DNA of 64,000 nt, from assembly GCA_947629915.1 (NCBI GenBank), contig CANRFN010000018.1, positions 1 to 64,000 on the forward strand. The letters run 5' to 3'. This DNA is from an uncultured Oscillospiraceae bacterium. Its GTDB lineage: Bacteria > Bacillota > Clostridia > Oscillospirales > Oscillospiraceae. The notes below the pieces were generated by a model. That model ran no database searches, was not told the origin of the DNA, and saw nothing but the letters and a program-made list of their open reading frames with translations. A program made the position numbers and the translations under genes. Within the stretch, counting starts at the first letter, position 1; each line of letters begins with the position of its first letter. This document shows positions 58,201 through 64,000 of this stretch, piece by piece.

Positions 58201-59439
58201 CTGGTACATCTCCGGCACCGTCCACACGCTCTTGGTAACGGCAGACGGGCTCCACCGCTGAAGCGCGGCGCGGATTCTCTCATAGAAAGAGCTGTATTGG
58301 TTCAGCAGCCTGCCCACATGGTCTTCAAAGGCCTGGACATCCCCCTTGTGGAACAGGCTTGCCAGGATGGTCTCAAAGTTGGTGGAGAGGTAGTATTTAT
58401 CGCTGTTCTCATACCGTCCCACATAGCGGATGATGTTGCCGGTCTTGTCGATACGGGACAAGTAGGCATTCAGTTCAGACTGAATGAAGCCCACAAACAC
58501 GATCTTTCCGGCTCCGTTCTGCACCGCCTCAAAGATTTGCTGCATGGCTGCCTCTCCGGCCACCACGGGATTAGCTGCGGCATACTCGATGAAGCGCCCA
58601 AACTCGTCAAAAAGTACAAGCACCTTCTGGAAGGGTTTCCCCGCGCCGCAGAATTCCATGGCCGCCAGAGCCAGCACATCCCCTGCGGACATGCCCCTGT
58701 CCCAGCGGATCACGTCTCCTGTGACCCCGTGATACACGGCATTCACTGTCTCCAGAACGGCGTTCTGCTCGATATGGTCCAGCAGATAGCGCTTCAGTCC
58801 ATCTCTGGTACAGGAGATTCCCCGCTGTCTTGCCTCCTGCTCAAAGGCCTGCCTCTGGCTGTCGAAATTGCAGGTCACGAAGGTCTTTGCGATATCATAG
58901 GACTTGGTCAGCTGGCGCAGCGGTGCGTCATCCACATGGGCTTCCTGCAGAGACTGGCGGACACAGCGCAGCACCTCGGCATCCAGGTTAAAGTTGTTCA
59001 TGCCGTTCAGTGCCACGATCAGATTGGGCTTCTGGATGATCTCTGCCGCCTCAGTGCCGATGGCGGCATCCGCCGTCTTCAGATTGCGAATCACAGAGTT
59101 CCGGAGCTCGTCCGGTCCGCCGAACAGAGCGCCAAGACACACTGCCAGGTGGGATTTACCGGTGCCATAGCCGGCGATGGTCATGAGAAACGGGTTACTC
59201 TGCCCTGCCGTATACAGCCGCCGCATCAGCACCTTTGTGAAAGAAGCCGTGTCCAGCAGCTTGTGCTGGGTATCTCCCACGTCCTTCTGAGAGACACCGT
59301 AGCTGGATGGACCGTGGAAGAGGTAGGATTCCGCCACGGCCTTCCGCTTCTCCGGTATGTAGTACCAGTCCGTCTGCACAGCGCCATTAAAAAAGCTGGC
59401 GCTGTTGAATTCGACTACGTCTGCTACACGCAATTCCAT
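55228..59439 (-). CDS. Large P-loop/coiled-coil ATPase (BrxC/PglY/SspC-like)
   Basis: A 1403-aa protein. Walker A AGYGTGKSHL lies near residues 89-98 and Walker B VLVLFDEFGRFIEYAA near 275. These motifs and the size are those of the big STAND-like ATPases of BREX, Pgl and Ssp defence loci. A middle region of about 600 residues has no motif I recognise. From roughly residue 1000 on, long helical and coiled-coil segments dominate, rich in Gln, Glu and Leu. ATG 59439 follows the DUF4007-like gene by 12 bases. It probably drives ATP-dependent assembly of a defence complex on foreign DNA; this rests on motif and context only. Confidence 0.72.
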   Translation of the reverse strand: MELRVADVVEFNSASFFNGAVQTDWYYIPEKRKAVAESYLFHGPSSYGVSQKDVGDTQHKLLDTASFTKVLMRRLYTAGQSNPFLMTIAGYGTGKSHLAVCLGALFGGPDELRNSVIRNLKTADAAIGTEAAEIIQKPNLIVALNGMNNFNLDAEVLRCVRQSLQEAHVDDAPLRQLTKSYDIAKTFVTCNFDSQRQAFEQEARQRGISCTRDGLKRYLLDHIEQNAVLETVNAVYHGVTGDVIRWDRGMSAGDVLALAAMEFCGAGKPFQKVLVLFDEFGRFIEYAAANPVVAGEAAMQQIFEAVQNGAGKIVFVGFIQSELNAYLSRIDKTGNIIRYVGRYENSDKYYLSTNFETILASLFHKGDVQAFEDHVGRLLNQYSSFYERIRAALQRWSPSAVTKSVWTVPEMYQRVILRGCYPMHPVTVWLLANSSSWMQQRSTVAFAAEMFDAIRTRNFPGNWLPWVRPIDIVDSGIFSEMLNSEEKGLVSSQDCMLYRDIMTKIGSKLQEDESAVLKAILLVNIGRFRFHDRVDAVLGLRFCCNLEEDRINSVLRQLEDLHGVVTFDPQTSTFDLTADSSGYNDFRRAYARYAAGVTVQMADCIGQLTDILELTTNINTSFGQQNHISTVEWCFSQEIEDAKTVSAAQITQRLARSESSFAGEAPRGLLLYLYGGDKADIDKIGEIYRMSGLDKKPILLVWLDDPEGELLTHVKVLKVMGRFSKTDADRFFSSIQIQERAKKAKIQTKFREMVNARQIVTGKGLEHYKDRLSVLCGRKFGEIFPAAAPFAFDGFEKASTAQARKALISISKRLFDRSICNVQIYQGLTVEEKNRVRSCLSTDTNVPGSWKVFTPQCRLTEPGNERIAAMYADVVAQTTVPGRKTFQAVFWKFLQPPYGMNLNSLTLFFMYCVAQMGSSVLWYYGGKKLNAAHISEAVFLKDKINRMALLQISMEKNPNVGRDVVAEVCEKVLLCTVSSQCNGLRKELDWILEQEGPTKENQYVVAEAKALLDQGDRVQRELEKNLDRLEQLLTEAKKGYKIHAFVPEAFKTPLSPQGKIYPDLPFAYEDWYLARLEKVRSGVDTILKSSFLTKLAALSPKITELDVFRGRYQKVAKILRDNGYKDYAEKTEKRITEIEENLLTREKYKSALTELDRLQAQCSKAADYGVQTLLSLQSQLEGLQDHVKSALDMMAEVQKEVLGKIQDSIQLIDDRVEQIIERLNSAVAQAEQAQLQQELRQAQQELELLAGKELPEKDEKRRQDTLQELQKALKLIQSLPASIDALKAYQVPELKVGEAAVRMEQALLLRKLQKQQNSWGRDYLSDAECKLPSMDADTCIRWLRQTERIPDYLDGETVRRYDVLKAKVQDRLGECRVQGVVAMFQQLNEQERRICLRILTTMH

Positions 59440-59451
59440 TCCCTCTTTCTC

Positions 59452-60285
59452 TCAAAGGAGGCAGTCATAGAGGCGGGAGAGGCACTCCCCTGCATTCATC
59501 TTCCGGATCACCGTTGTCGGAAACAGCTGCCGGTTCAAGGACACAATGCCGCTGTTCGCCAGCAGATCCAGCGTCACACGCAAATCGTCCCAATTCAGGC
59601 CAAAGATCTTTCCAATGCCGATCTGCTCCTCGACTTGCGGCATCGTGATCTCCCACTGACCAGGAAAACGCCGATCCCAGCTGTCCAGTAGCGCGTACCC
59701 ATAGAGGTACAGCTGATCCGGGGAATAACTGTGCTCCCGATAGGTTATCTGCTCGTCATCCCAACGGACATAGTCTAGCGGGGACAGAAAGCCTTCCCGG
59801 TAGGCCAGCCGTACCACACCGAACAAATCCGTAAAGGCGATGTCCACGCCAAAGAACTGGGTGGCCTGCCGCATAAGGGCCTCCAGCGAAAGCGCATTCT
59901 GAAAGCCGCAATGGGCGTTGTGGATCAGGTAGCTCCACTGCGGCGCCCCCTGTTCCGGACGGCTCAGCCCATAATGGCAGAGCCAGCGGGTGAGGTCTTC
60001 CTGCAGATAGGTGTCGTTCTCACACACAGTTCTACCTTCGTCTGTAAGCCGGAGTGCATAGACACCCTTGGTGTACTCATATGAGATGAGTCCCATATAG
60101 GCGGCATAGCGAATGGTGGGCTCTACCTTTCCCTTTTGTTCCCCGGTGGGAATTCCTGTCTCATCCCGGATCGCAAACTTATCCCCGCTGAACTCCCGGT
60201 CTGCCAGCTGCAGAATCCGTGAGATGTGGGTCTGCTCCGGCTGAAAGGTCTCATGAAAACGGAGCTGAGACTTGGTGATCGCCAT
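59452..60285 (-). CDS. DUF4007-like protein
   Basis: A 277-aa protein. ATG 60285 has AAGGAGG and starts 3 bases after the upstream ATPase stop. The N-terminal LRFHETFQPEQ carries the HETF motif, and KVEPTIRYAAYMGLI matches the second conserved stretch of DUF4007. The rest appears to be tandem winged-helix or helical DNA-binding modules (for example LDLLANSGIVSLNRQLFP). DUF4007 proteins occur in phosphorothioation-linked (Dnd/Ssp) and related defence loci, where they are thought to bind DNA. No catalytic motif is visible. Confidence 0.6.
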   Translation of the reverse strand: MAITKSQLRFHETFQPEQTHISRILQLADREFSGDKFAIRDETGIPTGEQKGKVEPTIRYAAYMGLISYEYTKGVYALRLTDEGRTVCENDTYLQEDLTRWLCHYGLSRPEQGAPQWSYLIHNAHCGFQNALSLEALMRQATQFFGVDIAFTDLFGVVRLAYREGFLSPLDYVRWDDEQITYREHSYSPDQLYLYGYALLDSWDRRFPGQWEITMPQVEEQIGIGKIFGLNWDDLRVTLDLLANSGIVSLNRQLFPTTVIRKMNAGECLSRLYDCLL

Positions 60286-60288
60286 GCG

Positions 60289-63200
60289 CTACTCCTCCTT
60301 CAACCGGTCCTCGAGCGAGGAGACCTTGATGATACACGGTTCATACTTCTCCCATCTTCCCCGGCGCTCCATGCTGCCAACGGTGACGCACTCGCCCTTT
60401 TTCAGTTTTTTCAAGCGCTCCCCCCACAGTTTGGTTTCCGTCAAGGAGATGTTCTTGGCCACAATCGGCACAGCCTGATCCGGCGGACAGAAATAGAGCA
60501 CCTGAGCCGCCTGCTGCAGGTTCTGAATCTCAGTGTCATTGAGCTGCGGCTTCATGAACTGCGTGGCGTACCAGCCGGCGATGCCAAACTTCCGCCCCTC
60601 CGTGAGAATTTTGCGGCTGGGGGACCGCTCCCCGTGGTTCAGGTTCTGTGCCTCATCCATCACCAGAATCAGCGGTCTTCCCTCGTTGCCGGTCTTCACG
60701 CAGAAGTGCCAGATGTCCCAGAGAAGCAGTTCCGTAAGAATGATCTGGATGTCTTCGCTGTACCCGGCCAGTTGGAAGATATAGACCATGCCATCCGAAT
60801 CCCGAATCTGACCCCAGTCAAAAGTGGGACCGGTTGTGAAGGGGGCAAAGTCTGTGAATGTCTGGATTTTGCTGTACACCGTCTTGGCGGTACTTCCCTT
60901 CATGGCCTTTAGCTCATCCGCCATGTTCTGGAACGTCATGTTCTCCCCATACTTCTGCAGAGCACTCATCACAGCGGAATAGATCACGCTCCGCTGCTGG
61001 TCTCCCATCTTGTATACGGATTTGAAAATCGCGGCGATATTGTCTGCCACATCGGAGTCTTCCTCCGGCATCGTGATTCCCTCATCAAACTGGATTTCCC
61101 CTTTTGCAAAAGGATTAATGGGAATCTTGTCCTTTTTTACGAAGCGTTGATGGAGTTTTCCTTTCTCATTCAGCGCTACCTTGAACATTGTCTCCAGTTT
61201 TCCCTTGGCAAACCCGCCGGTATAGTCAAAGACAATGGCGGATATGCCCTGCAGCACAGCTTCCATCAACAGCCCCTGGATACAATAGGTCTTGCCGCAG
61301 CCGGAATTGCCGTTGATCAGAAGGTGGCGGTTGGCCAGCTGCTTGTTGCCAAACTCCCAGTAGAACTTCTCTTTGGTCTTGGGATTGGTCCCCAGGAGCA
61401 GGCGAACTTCCTGCAGCGGCTTCGGGCAGAGTCTTCCGTCCTTTCCAGCCGGTTCCTCCACTTCCTGTTCCGGTACTGTCTCCGGAGCAATGTCGGTGCG
61501 ATCATTCCCGGCACGGCCCTGGATACTCTTCTCCGGCTCAACCGGCGAAGTCTTTACCGGATCACGCGTTCCTTCTTCCGGCACATGCCGCTCTACTGTC
61601 AGTGGCTCTCCTGTTCGTGGCTGCACAGGAACTACCGTATCGCCGTCTTGGCTGGACGGCTGTACCGCATCCGCCGTCCAGGGCTCCATCTCATCCACCT
61701 GCTCAGCCTCAGATGCATCTTGGTCAGCCTCAGGCGCTGGCTTATCCGCCTCCAGCGCCTCATCAAAGGACACAGTGCCGCGCTCTTCCTGCGGAAGCAG
61801 CATCTTCTGGACGAACATCTGACCGTAGGTGTGGCACTCCATCCGCTGCACGGTCACACCTTTTTCCTCCATCTCCGCGGGCACGTCAGTGACACAGTCC
61901 CAGCTGTCGATTTTCTCCTCATTGCGGTCCAGCCAGAAGGCATAGACATCCCCGTCCCAGGTGATCTCTGCGCCCTGGCTCAGAATCCCGTAGATCCGGC
62001 TGCGCACCGCACGGTATTCCGGCGAATTGTCGTCCAACTGGATGGGCGAAAAACTCACCGCCCGGTAGAGCTGATTCCGCCAGTAGCGGCGCATGGCATC
62101 CTCGTCCTGGGTGCTCCAGTGACCGGCTAGGGTGCGGATCCCCTTCTCCAGCTGCGTCACCGCCTTATCCATCGGGACCTGGCTTTCCTTTCCCATCTTG
62201 CACTCGATGATCCGGATGTGCATATGCAGCTTTCCATCGGTGCCCTCGGTGTTCTCCGGGACTCTGGGGATCTCCAGCAGCATGAAGTCCGGCCTGATGT
62301 TATCCCCGGAGTCTTCAAACCAATGGGCATAGCTGTCCAGGCTGATCAGTTCCCGTACCACAAGTCCGGAATCCGGCTTCTCCAGATTCAGAATCTGATG
62401 GGTCAGGAGATAGGCCAGGAAGTTGTGGATCTCGTAATCTGAGGGGTTCAGGGCTTTCAGGACCCGACTGCCATCGATGGGACCGCTGAGCAGAGACATA
62501 CAGTAGGCAGCAGCCGCCTCGCAGCGCTGTTTCTCCCAGGACGGGAATCGATCCCGCAAGCTGTGGAACAGCATGTTTTTGATGTCCTTCAGCAGGTCAT
62601 CCTTGGCGGAAACCGTCACGTTCAGCTCACCATAGCCGCCCTCTCCGGTGGTAAAGCCGATGATCTTAGCCCCTTTGTCCTTCAGAAGGCGCTTGTCGAT
62701 GGCCCGATCAATGCAGACCACCCAGCGGCAGCGGGCGTGGGCCGTTCTCAGAATGTTCTGGGCCCGCTTCTGCAGGGTATACACCTGGAAAGCCCGATAG
62801 AGTCCCTTTTTCACGTTGGGCGTGGCGGCATAGCAGGCCTGGGTGTGATACTTGGAGGCCCGGAACTGGAACTGGGAGATGTTCACCCTGCGCTGCCCGG
62901 CGGACGTGGAAGACACAGTATCCGGAATCATGGTGAGAGGGAACTTTTCTTCATGGGTAGAGATCTCATCGTTGCTCTCTGAGAATTCGATGCTGCCCTC
63001 GGTGAGGATATTGTATTTGAAGCAGATATCCGTGTTCTTCAGCAGCTCGTTGAGCTCCGGCAAGTCCTCGTTTCCCTTGACCGAGAGATTGTGCACGTAC
63101 ACATGAATGTCCAGGGCGCTGTTCTCGCCAAAGAAGCGGTCCAGCCAGCGGCGGATATAAGATCGCACATTGGCACCATTGTTGATCGTGATGAGCGTGA

Positions 63201-64000
63201 GGTAGATGGTGGCATTTCTCAGGTTTTTCAGCTCATTGGCTATGCTGCTGAGCGCCTTCACCAGGTGTCCCACCTCCGGCGGGTCGATCAGGGCGATCCG
63301 GAGACCGTCCAGGCGCTGGGGGAACGTCCGTCCATAGTCCAGGATGTTCCGCTTCAGGATTCCCGCCAACGGGGCGGCATTGAGCTCCGTCTCTTCCTGC
63401 TCATCTTCCGTATCAGCGGGCCCATATTCGTCTGCGATGCGGTTTCCCGTCTCTGCGGGGAGTGCATAGACGCCAAAGTACTCCCACATGCTCCTGCAGG
63501 TCATCTTTGTCATCTGCTGATCCCGCAGCAGGACATCAGCTCCCTGGCTGATGGCCGCCAGCTTTACGTACTTGCCAAAACGCTCTTTTGCTCTGCCGGC
63601 TTTCTCACCAGCCAGCACCGCTCTCATCTGCTCCACGGCGCCCCTGCGCAGGAATTTCTGTCTGGCATCCAGCTTCTCCAAAACCACTGGGTGCCAGGCC
63701 GGCAGGATAGCATCCCCCAAAGAGTACTCAGACAGGACATTCTCGTTGGATGCGATGCAGAAACACCCCAAAAGCAGCGGGAGATAGGCACGCTGATTCT
63801 CCGTCAGCGTCTCCTGATGCTCCCAGAGCTCCTTCATCAGGTCTGTGTAGTCCTCAACGGTTTTGCGCAATTCCTCCAGCACATGGTATAGGCCGTGACC
63901 AATGAGTTTGACTGCAAAGTCCTGAAAGTCCTGACGCAGCAAGGTATAGCACCGCCATGCGTCCGTCCCCTGGTAGATGCGGCGGATAGTGCTGTCATAC
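60289..64000 (-). CDS. HerA/DptH-like ATPase, partial at window edge
   Basis: At least 1236 codons; the frame runs open through base 64000 (DAWRCYTLLRQDFQDF reads across the edge region), so the N-terminus is missing. The N-terminal 750 residues have no firm assignment but include nuclease-like or sensor-like features (MHIRIIECKMG). A low-complexity acidic/proline linker lies near 61450-61800. The C-terminal HerA/FtsK-type motor has Walker A NGNSGCGKTY (near 61290-61320), Walker B LILVMDEAQNLNH and GRKFGIAGWYATQ. This layout resembles DptH, the motor of phosphorothioation-dependent restriction. Other HerA-type defence ATPases remain possible. Confidence 0.72.
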   Translation of the reverse strand, partial: YDSTIRRIYQGTDAWRCYTLLRQDFQDFAVKLIGHGLYHVLEELRKTVEDYTDLMKELWEHQETLTENQRAYLPLLLGCFCIASNENVLSEYSLGDAILPAWHPVVLEKLDARQKFLRRGAVEQMRAVLAGEKAGRAKERFGKYVKLAAISQGADVLLRDQQMTKMTCRSMWEYFGVYALPAETGNRIADEYGPADTEDEQEETELNAAPLAGILKRNILDYGRTFPQRLDGLRIALIDPPEVGHLVKALSSIANELKNLRNATIYLTLITINNGANVRSYIRRWLDRFFGENSALDIHVYVHNLSVKGNEDLPELNELLKNTDICFKYNILTEGSIEFSESNDEISTHEEKFPLTMIPDTVSSTSAGQRRVNISQFQFRASKYHTQACYAATPNVKKGLYRAFQVYTLQKRAQNILRTAHARCRWVVCIDRAIDKRLLKDKGAKIIGFTTGEGGYGELNVTVSAKDDLLKDIKNMLFHSLRDRFPSWEKQRCEAAAAYCMSLLSGPIDGSRVLKALNPSDYEIHNFLAYLLTHQILNLEKPDSGLVVRELISLDSYAHWFEDSGDNIRPDFMLLEIPRVPENTEGTDGKLHMHIRIIECKMGKESQVPMDKAVTQLEKGIRTLAGHWSTQDEDAMRRYWRNQLYRAVSFSPIQLDDNSPEYRAVRSRIYGILSQGAEITWDGDVYAFWLDRNEEKIDSWDCVTDVPAEMEEKGVTVQRMECHTYGQMFVQKMLLPQEERGTVSFDEALEADKPAPEADQDASEAEQVDEMEPWTADAVQPSSQDGDTVVPVQPRTGEPLTVERHVPEEGTRDPVKTSPVEPEKSIQGRAGNDRTDIAPETVPEQEVEEPAGKDGRLCPKPLQEVRLLLGTNPKTKEKFYWEFGNKQLANRHLLINGNSGCGKTYCIQGLLMEAVLQGISAIVFDYTGGFAKGKLETMFKVALNEKGKLHQRFVKKDKIPINPFAKGEIQFDEGITMPEEDSDVADNIAAIFKSVYKMGDQQRSVIYSAVMSALQKYGENMTFQNMADELKAMKGSTAKTVYSKIQTFTDFAPFTTGPTFDWGQIRDSDGMVYIFQLAGYSEDIQIILTELLLWDIWHFCVKTGNEGRPLILVMDEAQNLNHGERSPSRKILTEGRKFGIAGWYATQFMKPQLNDTEIQNLQQAAQVLYFCPPDQAVPIVAKNISLTETKLWGERLKKLKKGECVTVGSMERRGRWEKYEPCIIKVSSLEDRLKEE

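Noticed and set aside
56101-59691. Plus-strand open frame of about 1200 codons opposite the 1403-aa ATPase
   Set aside because: It is antisense to a gene with clear Walker motifs, its composition (His, Leu, Gly, Arg rich) is typical of a shadow frame in G+C-rich DNA, and it has no domain or ribosome binding site.

Overview
The window looks like a high-G+C member of the Clostridia, probably Oscillospiraceae-like. The clues are Firmicutes-type Shine-Dalgarno sequences, consensus sigma-A promoters, a T-box threonyl-tRNA synthetase leader, an SLH-domain surface protein, a CsbB/YfhO pair and a Bce-like transporter/two-component module. This is inferred from family content, not from a marker-gene search.

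Layout. 0-9 kb is housekeeping: a COG2509-type FAD dehydrogenase, glutamine-dependent asparagine synthetase, an SLH-redoxin surface protein, and T-box-controlled thrS without a TGS domain. 9-15 kb holds an orphan IS30 transposase N-terminus and a four-gene operon (FtsX-type permease, ATPase, response regulator, histidine kinase) behind a BceR-box-like dyad. 15-20 kb, minus strand, has a solitary AAA15-type ATPase and a csbB-yfhO cell-envelope glycosylation operon.

20.2-37.3 kb is the most remarkable part. One minus-strand operon of about 17 kb starts at a near-perfect promoter overlapped by a palindrome. It encodes eight tandem paralogues of about 570-640 aa that I cannot assign to a named family, one of them a multiply broken pseudogene. 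A MoxR AAA+ ATPase and a CoxE-like VWA protein follow. The paralogues share an N-terminal WDPNC-type motif, a central cysteine-containing region, a winged-helix-like segment and an almost invariant C-terminal tail; the last copy is divergent and lacks the usual tail. The layout resembles MoxR/VWA 'ternary' conflict systems, but with an expanded, diversifying partner family.

37.3-50 kb carries a small membrane-anchored protein and an IS4/IS1634-like transposase relative that appears to lack catalytic residues. Next come a sulfur/tRNA-modification operon (cysteine desulfurase, HD protein, TrmO, D-2-hydroxyacid dehydrogenase, MnmA, GH13 enzyme), an HxlR/flavin-reductase divergon, TcdA and an ABC exporter. 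TrmO and TcdA both act on t6A37, and the desulfurase can supply sulfur to MnmA.

50-55 kb contains a proline-rich membrane protein, tRNA-Leu(CAG), a Y-family polymerase divergent from a LexA-like S24 repressor, two small proteins and a stand-alone sigma region 4 protein. 55-64 kb is a tightly packed minus-strand trio: a HerA/DptH-like ATPase running off the window edge, a DUF4007-like protein and a 1403-aa P-loop/coiled-coil ATPase. It looks like part of a BREX/Dnd/Ssp-class defence locus.

All assignments were made by reading the sequence. No homology search or structure prediction was run.
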